DNA of 64,000 nucleotides from Macrosoma leucophasiata (Eukaryota > Arthropoda > Insecta > Lepidoptera > Hedylidae): positions 17,901,501-17,965,500 of the forward strand of contig JAWQUS010000008.1 in assembly GCA_036365455.1 (NCBI GenBank), written 5' to 3'. A model generated the notes under the pieces. That model was not told the origin of the DNA. It did not search any database and was given only the letters and a program-made list of their open reading frames with translations. How positions within the stretch are numbered: the first letter of the stretch is position 1; every line of letters begins with the position of its first letter. A program made the position numbers and the translations under genes. This document shows positions 24,301 through 34,700 of this stretch, piece after piece.

Positions 24301-27300
24301 GATACCAGGTAATTTATCATTGAATATGGGCTAGTTGTATGTGGACACTTGGGAGTACAGTATGGGTTTCGCTATATTGTTTAGTTTTGTTATCAATAAT
24401 TTGGTAATATGGCTATACATCACTGGTGTTGATGATGATTTCTTTTTGTTGCTCAGTATTTATATCTTTGTTATGGTGAGCACACCTAGCCCATTACAAA
24501 AAGTCCAGTATTAGTCAAAACTTGATAAAAATAATTGACAAACGGCACAAAGGCAGAGGTAATAATACTACGTATAGAATGGACACTTCGACGTCCCGCC
24601 CGATTTCCCGGCCCCACCCAACCTCCTCCCTTCTTATGGGCGACGTTTGGTATTTTCTTCGTGCTACGCACATAGGTGCATGTATAAATACACGTCATTG
24701 ATTGATGTCTGTGAAATTGACCAATGAGACCAAATTAAGCGTTTGTATGGAATTTTGGCGGAGAGTCCGCGGTGTGACAAAGGTAAGGTGAGAAAGAGAT
24801 AACGCTTGATAATTTATTCCTGAGAGCTCTCTATATTCTTATCTTTGTTTAGTTCGATTATTGGTACGGATTTGGTTTATGCTGCATTATGCAATCGAAA
24901 AACATCCACTGCTGGACAAAAGCTTTCCCCAAAAACAGTGTTATGTCATTAGGAAAGAATGTGCCATAACTATCACGTTTGACATGCGGATTGGTGATAG
25001 CACAGGCCTTAGTTTTATCCATCGACTATTAGAAGAAGGAAGGCTGATTGCTCTGTGGTTTTATCACACAACGAGCTATTACGTTCACTATTCGAATATT
25101 TTGACCGGTATCGTTCGATTGACTGCACGGCAAATTTTAGCCGAAACTGAAACTGCTGCCTAAATTTGATTTTTAGGCCGAAACTGTCCGAATTCGAAAA
25201 TTCGGTCGGACATTAAATATAATACCTTTATTATTAATTATTGTACTTTCGTTCATAATTTGTAAATTGATGTAAATGTATTTATAGCAACTGATGGATA
25301 GCACAGCAATAATATCCATTCTGGAGACATATTTGCAAGATAAAAGCTCTCAAATCAGGGAAATCATTAAATATTATCCAGCTAATCGGTATGTGAACGA
25401 AATGGGCAAACAAGCGACCGAAATAACAAACAAATATTTTATCATGCACAACTCAGCAGTCCTTGATGAGAAAGAGCGTGCCATTGAAAGGTAACTGATC
25501 AGTGAAATATTAATAATATTTACTTTTTCTTTTCTATAAAATGTATGTACATCTTTTATTTAAAATGCACCCAATAGCATTTCAAGCATGTCAATTTCAA
25601 TGTTCACATTTGTCTTGAACCATCATATCATGGATTTAATGTGGTTTTACAACAAGCATAATTTTTTACCGTTACGTCAATCAAATATAAAGCGTTATGG
25701 CGAGTCATTCGGCGTGTTAAGCAGAACTAATTCAAATTATTATTCATTAAATAGGCCATAATTCTAATACATATGTAATGGCTAATTTGATTTTTATGCA
25801 AATGTATCACTAGATTATCTATATTTTTTCCTTAAAATATAGTTGACAATCATGATATTGTCAAACAGTGAAATACGTCAATGGAGGCAATGGGCCGATA
25901 ACGTGCTCGTGCACACCTTGTCACCGAACGTGTACCGGAACGCGACCGAAGCGTTGGAGACCTTCAAGTGGTTCGAGGATGTGGGCGGTTGGCGCCAATC
26001 GTTCCCTAGTTGGGAGTGCGCTCTCATGGTATACGGAGGCGCCACTGCTATGTATTTCATTGCGAAGAGACTTCAGAAGAGGTAATTTATACGCTTACAC
26101 TCACAGCCCCACATTAGGTATGAACCTGTGTCGTGGGTGCCGTTGTACACATACAACACATACACAAACACCCAGACCCGAAACAAATATCTGTAGGCCA
26201 TACAAATATTTGTCCCGGTGCGGGGATCGAACCCGCGACCCTTCGAATCAAGCGGTGGTCTTAAACCGCTGGACCAACTGGGTCGTCAAAAATTTATAAT
26301 TTGATTGTGTATACGATAAGCAATCATGCCATGGTAACCGCAATATTTGCCCGAAAGGCTTGGCATATCTCCAAACATATTTACCGTACCTAAGTGCTGG
26401 AGGTGGGGGTGCACTCTCATGGTCTACTGTGGCGCTACCGCCATATATTTCATGGCGGAGACTTTTCCCCTTAAAAAGACTAAAATTATGGTTCCTTTGA
26501 TTAGGTTTCTATAAATCACTAGCTTTTTTTCCGCGACTACGTATCAGAAATGACGCACTTCCATACAGACTTACATCTTCTCCTATTTCAGCCGTTTAGG
26601 ATTAGATTTTAAAAAACGTAGCCTATGTCCTTCACTGGGTCTCGAATTGCCTCTATTTCAGATTTCATTAAAATCGTTAAGATTTGACAAGAAAGCGGAA
26701 TATAGGGCCACAGACAGTCAGACAGACATGCACATTTGCGCATTTAAAATATGAGTAGGGATAATATTATTATGGTAATTACCATGTGTGATTTCCAACT
26801 TGCTATATCAAAGTATATTTGATTGCGCTTTATTTGATTTTTACTTCCCTAAAATGGTCAGCATATTACCAAATGTGTGTAGAAACATAATCAAATCGAA
26901 GGAGATATTCAAGTAAACTGAGCAGTTGGCGCCATCGCTATATTGCATTGCAAAAAGACATAAGGAAAGGCAATTTATGGCTTATTTGATTGGACATTAA
27001 GAAATGGTTCTAATTCTGTTACCTATAAACATAATACAATATAACTAGAAGTCGCCATACTACTATTTATCGCCATATAAAATGAGTAATGCGGATCACC
27101 GTAGGTATCAACCTATCTCGCACTGTCGCTGAGTCAAGAGTATCAATTTGAAAAAAAGAAATGTATCAGAGTATCTGGTGGTGGACTAAGGTCATTAGGT
27201 CCCGGAGCGGCATCAGGAGGACTAATGCCGCTCCGGGCTAGGGCTCCGCTCGGTGCCGGCGTTATAACCATTGACAGCCCGGGCAAGAATATTGTGGCGC

Positions 27301-28169
27301 CCTATTTCTGACATAGTAAATTAAGAAGCAAACAAAAATGCGCGGGTAAAACAAAGAAACGACTTAACCCTCCCCGTGTCCGCGCGGCCCTTACTCTTAC
27401 ATTTGTTAAGAAACCTAAAAAAGTGCGTACTAAAAGAAAAGCGAGTAATCCTCGAAGGGGTAGGCAGAGGTAAATGCATGCATTCAAGCATACATGCAAA
27501 CACCCACGATTCGCCGGCTACGTTTTGGCCCATGTAACAGGTGGCGAGCGGAGACATGTGCCCGGAGATGTCAACAGACATCTCCGGGCACATTACCAAA
27601 CTTCGATGTACTGGGAAATTTACCGAAATGGACAAATCCCAATAGAACCAGAGATAAAGGACTTTATACCGTTATATCTGATAACCCCCTACCCGGAAAT
27701 CGACCCCGCTACCCCTACCAGGACCTCAGCGTAGTAGTAGTGGCCTGCTACCACTAGGCTACCAAGGCAGTTATCTATTAGTCTAAAAATCTCTTAATTC
27801 AAAACTCAGTCGACCTGTGTGGAGGCTCCCAGATCCAGTGGCCTATGGTGGATCGCCCCTACCGCCCCTCCCCCTTAGTTCACCACTGAATCTTAACAAT
27901 GTTACAGGCATAATATAACGGATGCACGTCAGGCCTTGTACGACGCCGCAAACGACTGGATGACGGCCGTTAAAAACAAGGGTACCCGGTTTCACGGCGG
28001 CAACCAACCTAATCTGGCAGACATAACAGTGTTCGGGGTCCTCAGCAGTATCGAAGGTTGCCAGGCTTTTAAAGATTTGAAAATGAACACGGAAATAGGA
28101 AAATGGTTTGATGATATGAAAAACAGCATGGATAACAGCCGGGGAAAAGTCACGGCTGTCACTGTGTGA
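21118..28169 (+). CDS. PTGES2: Prostaglandin E synthase 2 (membrane-associated, GST/glutaredoxin fold)
   Basis: Five exons join in phase (21118-21393, 24099-24308, 25288-25490, 25869-26081, 27908-28169) to a 387-residue protein; the human enzyme is 377. Residues about 1-35 are a basic, mitochondrial-presequence-like N terminus, followed by a single hydrophobic segment (VSASVGILIGAGYGGY). Next is a glutaredoxin-like domain with the redox motif CPFC at residues 112-115, then KVPIV, and a GST-like helical C domain with WRQWAD, the MYFIAKRL helix and NLADITVFGVL. In the family the CPFC cysteine supports glutathione-dependent isomerisation of PGH2 to PGE2, although haem/GSH binding and other roles have been proposed. 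The Drosophila orthologue is Su(P). An in-frame Met at 20947 lies inside the upstream hAT element, so 21118 is the better start. The 3' end converges with the CUB-domain gene. Confidence 0.92.
22600..22830 (-). repeat. Interspersed repeat family I, copy 1
   Basis: Contains GGACTATTAATGCTTACATA and GGCAGTG, which match the reverse complement of 30870-30905. Both copies also share the TGTAGAGC(A/G)TTATCTC block and an ATATTGCA segment near their ends. It is non-coding. Confidence 0.5.
23042..23135. repeat. 94-bp perfect palindrome
   Basis: Two 47-bp arms are exact reverse complements with no spacer. The centre is TATATTTT|AAAATATA between 23088 and 23089. It lies within PTGES2 intron 1. Confidence 0.95.
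23290..23365 (+). repeat. tRNA-derived SINE head
   Basis: Box A-like TAGCTCAATTGGAAGAGC and box B-like GAGTTCGAGCC are spaced as in a tRNA. Acceptor-arm and D-arm pairing can be drawn, but the anticodon stem has a mismatch. A related copy sits at 29557-29620, with both followed by TCAA..TTTTTCTTT. This argues for a SINE rather than a working tRNA gene. Confidence 0.6.
24099..24308 (+). CDS. PTGES2: PTGES2 exon 2 (glutaredoxin-like domain, CPFC)
   Basis: Acceptor TTTATTTCAG, donor TACCAG|GTAATT, phase 0 at both ends. It encodes LIMFQYRTCPFCCKISAYLD, the EIVEVDAV strand, IKWSGYKKVPIV and KVDGGYQ. Confidence 0.92.
24490..24790 (+). repeat. Interspersed repeat family J, copy 1
   Basis: Shares GACCAAATTAAGCGTTTGTA, TGGAATTTTGGCGGAG and the TGATTGATGTCT block with 38915-39068 and 58466-58560. 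It is located in PTGES2 intron 2 and is non-coding. Confidence 0.65.
24885..24970 (+). repeat. Lepidopteran repeat family K fragment
   Basis: CATCCACTGCTGGACAAAAG and CTTTCCCCAAAAACAGTGTT belong to the ubiquitous moth repeat also present at 29072-29235, 35745-35885 and (inverted) 54765-54862. Confidence 0.55.
25288..25490 (+). CDS. PTGES2: PTGES2 exon 3
   Basis: Acceptor GTATTTATAG, donor GAAAG|GTAACT, entering in phase 0 and leaving in phase 2. It encodes QLMDSTAIISILETYLQDK through DEKERAIE, the linker that joins the thioredoxin-like and helical domains. Confidence 0.9.
25869..26081 (+). CDS. PTGES2: PTGES2 exon 4
   Basis: The acceptor TATTGTCAAACAG is preferred over the AG at 25842, because the latter would create a stop in phase 2. 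The donor is AAGAG|GTAATT. It encodes EIRQWRQWADNVLVHTLSPN, TEALETFKWFEDVGGWRQSF and YGGATAMYFIAKRLQKR. GC content is clearly higher than the surroundings. Two decayed relatives follow in the intron. Confidence 0.92.
26092..26290 (-). mobile_element. tRNA-derived SINE, inserted at the exon 4 donor
   Basis: On the minus strand it starts GACGACCCAGTTGGTCCAGC, has box B GGTTCGATCCCCGC and a body with GGGTCTGGGTGTTTGTGTAT. It is flanked by AATTTATA (26084-26091 and 26291-26298), a plausible target duplication. A 5'-truncated relative is at 37437-37575 on the plus strand. Confidence 0.8.
26330..26480 (+). pseudogene. Decayed copy of PTGES2 exon 4 (copy 2)
   Basis: Resembles exon 4, most clearly over its 3' part: the frame reads WGCTLMVYCGATAIYFMAE where exon 4 reads WECALMVYGGATAMYFIAK. 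The upstream part (CCGAAAGGCTTGG against CCGAAGCGTTGG) is weaker. The donor region has decayed (no GT at the expected place), so it is probably never spliced in. Confidence 0.7.
26850..26980 (+). pseudogene. Decayed copy of PTGES2 exon 4 (copy 3)
   Basis: CCAAATGTGTGTAGAAACAT and AAGGAGATATTCAAGT align with CCGAACGTGTACCGGAACGC and TTGGAGACCTTCAAGT of exon 4. GGCGCCATCGCTATATTGCA aligns with GGCGCCACTGCTATGTATTT with a short deletion. The donor is AAAG|GCAATTTAT instead of AGAG|GTAATTTAT, and the similarity continues into the intron. Confidence 0.7.
27140..27780 (-). repeat. GC-rich repeat region with tRNA-like end
   Basis: On the minus strand, 27775-27660 carries box A-like TAGCCTAGTGGTAGC and box B-like GGGTCGATTTCC, suggesting a tRNA-derived SINE. 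27558-27589 holds the short palindrome TGCCCGGAGATGTC/GACATCTCCGGGCA, and 27205-27236 a related GCCGCTCCGGG inverted pair. Open frames here are not supported as genes. Confidence 0.45.
27908..28169 (+). CDS. PTGES2: PTGES2 exon 5 (C terminus)
   Basis: Acceptor AATGTTACAG, phase 2. It encodes HNITDARQALYDAANDWMTA, FHGGNQPNLADITVFGVLSS and a C-terminal helix, stopping at TGA 28167-28169. NLAD(I/L)TV(F/Y)GVL is a family hallmark. Confidence 0.92.
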
Positions 28170-28667
28170 TTTATTGTAAGGTGTGGTCTCTAATATGGAG
28201 ATTATAATTTATATGTAGAGTATTTTAGTATGAAATCATTATATTTCATCGACTTTACTATCAGGACAGTCAAAGATAGTTATTAAATCCAAACTAATGT
28301 TTGATAAATATTTATTATGTACAAATATATAAAAAAGCAGTTTCAATAGCAAGTATTTAGACTCGTCAAAAAGTTAGAACTATAAATAGATTTAAAAATA
28401 TTATGTATAATTTTGGTCATTATAAATAATCGTTTGGTGATATTTAATATCGATTCATAAAATTGTATGCCTTATTATTGTATGGACTTAACTTGTTAAT
28501 TCATTGTATAAAATATTAGGTACTCCCGAACGTATTAATAAGACTGAATCCTAGTAACCTACTAGGGCGCAATTAAATTATAGATGAGTGCGTCAATGCT
28601 TTATTAGTTGTTTTCCGCGACATCGTGCGCGTGCTATTTGGTTTTGACCAAAAGTAGCCTCTTATTG

Positions 28668-28720
28668 CGAGATTTACAGATCGCACTACGACTTTACTTT
28701 GACTTCGAGTCTAACTTGCA
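28668..28720. mobile_element. MITE family C, partial copy
   Basis: GCGAGATTTACAGATCGCAC and TACGACTTTACTTTGACTTC match the terminus of 4781-4916. The other terminus was not located. Confidence 0.55.
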
Positions 28721-28907
28721 ATGTTTATTTCAATCGACGAATCAAACACCTATTGTACCTACTTATTGTTTACTAAGTAAAGCTGGGCTTCCCAAAGTAA
28801 TCTAAGAGTTTTGACACGTCTGTGAAACAAAATAAGTATTAAACGTTTGACTTCAAGGCGAAGTCGACAGGTTTCAACTCAGTCTCTCATCTCACCGTTA
28901 GTGTGAG

Positions 28908-29040
28908 ATTCACAGACTGCACAACGACTTTACTTTGACCAAAGTATGCTTAGAACTGTCAGTACAGTATGAGTTTTGACAGTTCTAAGCGTACTTTGCT
29001 CAAAGTAAAGTCGTAGTGCGGTCTGTGAATCTCACTCTAA
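28908..29040. mobile_element. MITE family C, copy 2
   Basis: Ends GTGAGATTCACAGACTGCAC and (inverted) GTGCGGTCTGTGAATCTCAC. The internal AACTGTCAGTACAGTATGAG differs from copy 1, but the long subterminal TTTACTTTGA..CAAAGTA arms are shared. Confidence 0.8.
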
Positions 29041-29071
29041 GACAACTCTAGGACATCCGAGATCAAACTAA

Positions 29072-29235
29072 TCACCATCATCATTTCAGCCAAAAGACGT
29101 CCACGGCTGGACAAAAGCCTTCCCCTTAGACTGCCACAACAAACGGTCCTGGGCTGCCCTCATCCAGCGATTGCCCGCGACCTTCATCAGGTCGTCGGTC
29201 CATCTTATAGGGAGCCTGCCTACGCTTTGGCTTCC
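29072..29235 (+). repeat. Lepidopteran repeat family K, longest copy
   Basis: Begins CATCATCATTTCAGCC, then GACGTCCACGGCTGGACAAA and AGGTCGTCGGTCCATCTTAT. This is a widespread moth interspersed repeat. Confidence 0.6.
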
Positions 29236-29556
29236 GTTGCTCAGTCGTCATTCGAGAACACTTCTATTCAAACTATTCACATTCTATTTCAAGATGTAAA
29301 ATTGAAGAAATTTTAAGACGAGAAATTTTCCATGCTTGGTTTATGTTGTAAATATTCTTTTTTAATGCAATAGGATATAGTATATGAAAAATTGACCTAC
29401 ATAAAAATCCAGTCTCGTACATTATTCTCGCGCCCAATAATGGATGAACCGATTGTGCGACATGCATGCATGAAAGGATCATGGCAAGATTTGTACAAAA
29501 AGGTACAAGATGTAGACTTGACATACTTTTATTTTTCTTAACAACATAAAAAATAA

Positions 29557-29620
29557 AGCGGCTGAACTGGTTTTCCTTAGGTCGCAGGTTCGATTCCTGC
29601 CCGAAGTCAATTTTTTCTTT
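29557..29620 (+). repeat. tRNA-derived SINE fragment
   Basis: GGTCGCAGGTTCGATTCCTG (box B) followed by CCCGAAGTCAATTTTTTC, matching the 3' half of the SINE head at 23290-23365. Confidence 0.5.
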
Positions 29621-30789
29621 AATCACTAAAGACTTCTACTGTTGCTTGATAAGAAAATCCATTTTTAAACTGGTGATAGTTAAAATATTTTAAATATCAG
29701 GAAATGTTCTTTACATTCTCTAGATAATATATCAAAGTTGTCTTGTATCATTCTTAATTTTTTCTGTTCTTACAAATATTTGCTACGATTCTTTACAATT
29801 GAACCATTGATTAGGGTCAAACATACTGCAGGCGTATAGGGGAATCTTCGTGTATCAATATTTTGGCGTTTCATGTAGGAACGTGAATATGCACTTTCTT
29901 TATAGCTATGGAATGTATTGTATTCAATGTATTGAATAGCTATATCTATAAGACGTCATGGTATGGGTGCTGTTCCTATTAGATAGTCTTATTTGTTCGT
30001 TCGGGATGTAATAATTTTGTAACTAAGAACTTCGTCTTAAAGTAGGTATTTGTTATTAAAATCAAACGACCGATGTAAACTAAAGTATTAACAAAATTGT
30101 TATCATAAAAATAATTGTCTTAGACGTTTTTAGTTAAATTAGTGTAATACAAAATTTTAGCCATATGTTGCTCAAGTGATTTATGTGTTGAGTCAATAAA
30201 ATAAACACAAATCTTATTCTATTTATTTAAATATATTATTTCTACAGTCCATGTTTCGTTAAAAAGAAAACCCTAATATATTTTCTAATGGAAATTGCTA
30301 CATCGTTTGAATATTAAAGTTATCTTTTCAAGTACACAGTCTAATAACACTAAGAAAAATAAACACTTCACTGATTATATCTAAATTCAACATACCCGTG
30401 ATTTCATTATCAAATTAAAAAACAAATTGAAGTATCCATTTAGTAACTAGCTATCCCGGCTAACTTCGTATCGCCATAGAAAATAAAATAAAAAATGACC
30501 AAAAATATAATGAAAAATAGATGTTGGCCGATTCTCAGACCTACCCAATATGCTCACAAAATTTCATGAGAATCAGTCCAGCCGTTTCGGAGGAGTATGG
30601 CAACGAAAACTGTGACACGAGAATTTTATTTATTAGATATGTTTGATTGATATGACCTTCCCAAAACGTAACTAGACGTCATACATTTAACTTTAATTGT
30701 AACTGGCTGAGCTGCGCCGGTAATATAAAAGTTAACCTCAAAATTATCTGTTAGATGATAAGGGAATCTGAAATCTGTCAAAAATACGT

Positions 30790-30930
30790 ACAGTACAATA
30801 AATATTGCACATCGAGCCTACGAAAGAGACAATCGGATAGTTTCGACTTCGTAGAGCGTTATCTCGGTTAAACACTGCCTACGTGAGCATTAATAGTCCG
30901 GTATTGGTCAAACGACAAATCTATAAATTT
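30790..30930 (+). repeat. Interspersed repeat family I, copy 2
   Basis: Inverted match to 22600-22830 around CACTGCCTACGTGAGCATTA. Confidence 0.45.
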
Positions 30931-31127
30931 ATACAAATAAATAAAATTGGAGTGTCTGTTTGTATATTAAAATAACCGCTTTTTACTAAATGCATATGTA
31001 TGTATACACGGTACATATACCAAAACAATTTTTTTTACAATTTTTGTCTGTCTGTCTGTTTGGTGGGGCTAATCTTGGGAACGGCTGGGCTGATGTAATA
31101 AGGAGTAACTTAGGCTACTTTTATACT

Positions 31128-31205
31128 AGCTGCGCCCACGACTTCGTCCGGGTGGATACTGAACAATCATATTTTTTCTGACGTGGACGAAGTCGCGGGC
31201 ACAGC
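31128..31205. repeat. Fold-back lepidopteran repeat
   Basis: TAGCTGCGCCCACGACTTCG is followed about 40 bp later by its inverted relative CGAAGTCGCGGGCACAGCTA. The AGCTG..CCCGCGACTTCG motif is a common moth repeat terminus. Confidence 0.55.
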
Positions 31206-31269
31206 TAGATAACGCTCTACAAACTCGAAATAAGTCGAAGTCTCGTTCCTGAGGTCGATGTGCAATATT

Positions 31270-31327
31270 TCAAATGTAACAATAACAGTTACAGTATCCA
31301 TACTGTAACTGTTATTGTTACATTTGA
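31270..31327. repeat. Perfect hairpin palindrome, 28-bp arms, 2-bp spacer
   Basis: Arm core AATGTAACAATAACAGTTAC followed by AGTAT, the spacer CC, and the exact complement. It lies just downstream of the CUB gene's 3' end. Confidence 0.9.
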
Positions 31328-31593
31328 CAATAACCGTTACTTTAACAAATATATTGGTGCAACCTTAATGCGTAGCATGATGACATGGTTCCTTGTTGAT
31401 TGATGAGCAGTAATCTGTTTGACTGGTCACCTCCTCGCCTGATATCTGCATAACTTAACACAGTCTTTAGGCCATTTCATGGTACACAGACCTTATGGAA
31501 AGTTTGTACACTATTGGTAGTGTTATTAATTATATCGTGACGATTTTCTATAAGTTTGGATAAGAAATTGCAGCTTGATAAACTAAATATTGC

Positions 31594-31715
31594 TTAACAA
31601 GCGATTTGTGTGTAAGTTAGAGAGAAGCCACGATTGGCGACGTCGGGTGGGGTGGTAGCGGTGGCTCCTTCATTGGCGTCCGTCACCACGTATAACACGA
31701 AAGGTTTGGCACCAC
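31594..31715 (-). CDS. CUB gene exon 7 (C terminus)
   Basis: Acceptor ATTATTTTTCAG, phase 1. It encodes GAKPFVLYVVTDANEG and ends in FSLTYTQIAC followed by TAA (31596-31594). Confidence 0.85.
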
Positions 31716-34700
31716 CTGAAAAATAATACGTATTTAAAGTTATATTTTCCTCATTTGGTAATACACATGATCATATCTAAGTATGCGTAACGTTTATTGA
31801 TGTTAACATTAATACTTGAACACAAAACGATGCTGATTTTTTTTGTTTGGGGAATCTTAAACTTTCTTCTACGTTTGTTGTATGAAGTCACTACAAAACT
31901 GAGACCTTAGGGTCCTTAGGCGTCATTTATACAGAAACAGAAAGGTAATGGTGAGGTGCAGGCGCAGCGCAGGCGTGTACCTTACACCGTTTCTGTATAA
32001 AAGATGCCTAAAGAAATTGCTTTGCTCTTTACTTATTCAAGCCGACAATGTTTGAAAGAAATGTTTATAAGAACTCACTTTGTACTGTGACGAAACCGAG
32101 GCCGCAGAAGCGGTCCGTTCCAACGGCGACGCCGGTGGCGGCGACCGTCGGGTTGGCGATAACCACGAAGTCGGTGGTACACGCGGCGCCGTTGACTGCG
32201 CCCACTGCTGTACCCAGAACGGTGTTGTCCGCACCCTCCACGTCACCCGTTACCGTGAATGAGTACAGGTCGTTGGCTGCCTGTTAGTGCATATTCACGT
32301 ATTAACCCTTTCAATTCCCATAGAAATAGGATACACAAATATCAACCTTCAGACATCCGTTCAGTCTACGAATGTCGCGAAAAAGATGTCACGATGAGAC
32401 TGATACAAATTAATCAATTTTGTTAGGTTAGGTTAGGTTAGTGTCATCAGTGCTAAACTTGGAAATGCATCAACATTTAGATATCTAGTTATACTTCGAC
32501 ATTATGAAATGAAGGCAAACTGAAGGCAAGTCTTTCTGTATCGGGAACACAACCACTATAATTTTACCGGTAGGTACAGGTACCTTTCAAAATTATGTTT
32601 ACATGTTGGATTTTTTTAAATTAAAGGAATTATGTTCATGCACTTTTAACTTACTTGACCATATTGTATAGCACAATAGCCTGCTTCCATTCGAATACAA
32701 ATGCCGTAGTCCAAATTGACGATTTGCCTGGTGCCTGTCACCAGGGACGCACTGAGCGCCGTGTTGGCGGCCGTGCCGTAATTGAAACTGTTGATGGTTC
32801 CACTTACGCCCGTGTAGTATTGCAGACAACCATTGGGAGCTGGAAAAAATCATCCTCATTGTGTTAGTTGTGCGAAATTGTGATCTTAATCTACTCGCAA
32901 AAAGCGGCTAAGTGCAAATCGGACTCGCCCATGAGGGGTTCCGTAGTAGCATGTACCATATCATATAACATAGTAAAATACCTGGTTCAAATAATATTTC
33001 GTCAAAAGTAAGCATATATTTTTCTTAGGTTTTTCACTTTTTACAATGTTAGAGGGGGAAAAGGGGCACACATTTTACATACTTTCGAAGTGTCTATCTT
33101 TCAAACGATTGAAATTCAGAAAAAACTAAAGAAAAAGTGAGAGCAGTGTGATGTCCATTAGAAAAATAAGAAAATATACCTAATAAATTTACATAAGAAT
33201 AATAATTTACGGACTCTACTCGGACTTTGATAAAACACTTAAACTATCACCATTCCATATCAATCACCATTCCATATCACTTTTCCATTCGTTTAATATA
33301 TATACTTTATACTATTAGAAAGTAGAGATTTCAATAATAAACTATGCACTGAAAGTAGAGATTTCAATAATAAAAAAACCAGAAATTATGACGATTTTTT
33401 CGTGGTTTGTGAGATAGACAATTTGTATAAGTATATATTAGTTATATCGCCTTTTTGAAAAAAAAACCAGAAATTATGACGATTTTTTCGTGGTTTGTGA
33501 GATAGACAATTTGTATAAGTATATATTAGTTATATCGCCTTTTTGAACAAAATTACAACCACACTTTTGTGTCACGCCACTTCCTTGGCGTTTTACCCTC
33601 GGATATGACTGTATGGAAGATCTTCCGAAGAGCCTTTAATATTGGCCATCCGCCTCCTCTCAAGACTTCAGCAGTGATTCTGCCATCTCATTACCTGGTG
33701 CCTTGTTGTTTTTTAGCGTATCATACGATTCTGTCGTCCTCTGTCTTCAGCTGAGTGAGATGACTCTGGCCTATGAACAGATCTTTGGCGAACACTTTAG
33801 AGCTCTTGTGTGACTTGTGTCACTTTATGACCGCTTTAATGCTGGCAGTATTAAATTGCCGAAGGTCGCGAGTCAGTGACTTGGGGATCTTGTAGAACCA
33901 CCATTATAAAGCCTCTTCAGAATGAGCTGACAATTGAGCTGGAGATCTTTTTGGTCTTATTTGTATGGTGGGTCGTGCAAAATTTAGTTGTCAGTCATTC
34001 ACTAAAACTATACTTACCGAAGAATTAGATGTGAAAATGAATAAAATCGCACTTACACCACAAACCACGAAAAGAATGTGAGCTGTCATTACTTACAACT
34101 TGAAATATATTCTCACGATTGCATAAATTAAAATTCTCTCCGAAATGATAGTACCTAGATGGAAAAAGGTCAGTTACATCAAAACATGTTATTTATTTTA
34201 ATTATTTCTATGTAAAAATCGGAAAAACGTTACAACTCGAGTAAGTTATGTCACTCGTCACAGCTGGCAAAGATAAACATTAATTGAACAACCTACCAAT
34301 TCCGGGGCAATCGCAACCCAGCTGCACAAGTCTGATGTTCCATCTCCTAGAGAATGTAGTAGCTAGGGTTGCTGTTATAGTGATAGTGATCGCTGCGTTC
34401 CCGTTGAAATCCACGAAGATTGTTTGTCCAGTGAGATCACCGCATAGTATGGGCACGATGGTGTTACCGCCAGTCACTGTTATAGCATCTGTGTTGCATA
34501 CACCATCGCCATCCGGCTGGAAGAGGACCAAGTCCAGGAAATCTATGCGGAGCTGCAAGAAAAGTATTCAATTTTAATCTGTAGATATATTTTAAAGGGA
34601 TATTGTCTCACGATATGTTAATCCTATCATTAGTTTAAAACTCGAACTATTAAAATTAAAGAACCGGTTAAAAATATAAATAAATTACTAATGAAGAATT

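Larger units (their letters stand above)
28170..31593. other. Intergenic region between convergent PTGES2 and CUB gene
   Basis: Holds the PTGES2 3' UTR (end not defined), MITE C copies (28668-29040), repeat K (29072-29235), a SINE fragment (29557-29620), repeat I copy 2 (30790-30930), and an inverted lepidopteran repeat at 31128-31205. No further gene is seen. Confidence 0.5.

Noticed and set aside
25843..25868. Starting PTGES2 exon 4 at the AG of 25841-25842
   Set aside because: With the phase-2 end of exon 3 this gives an immediate TGA. The AG at 25867-25868 gives the family residues SEIRQWRQW.
25868..26299. 143-residue plus-strand frame overlapping exon 4
   Set aside because: Out-of-frame shadow of exon 4 continuing into the SINE.
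27302..27757. Several 65-104-residue frames on both strands
   Set aside because: Located in a GC-rich repeat and tRNA-like SINE region of PTGES2 intron 4, with no family resemblance.
32048..32287. Plus-strand frames of 60-79 residues
   Set aside because: Antisense to CUB gene exon 6. The same applies to 32655-32867 and 34284-34577, which are antisense to exons 5 and 4.
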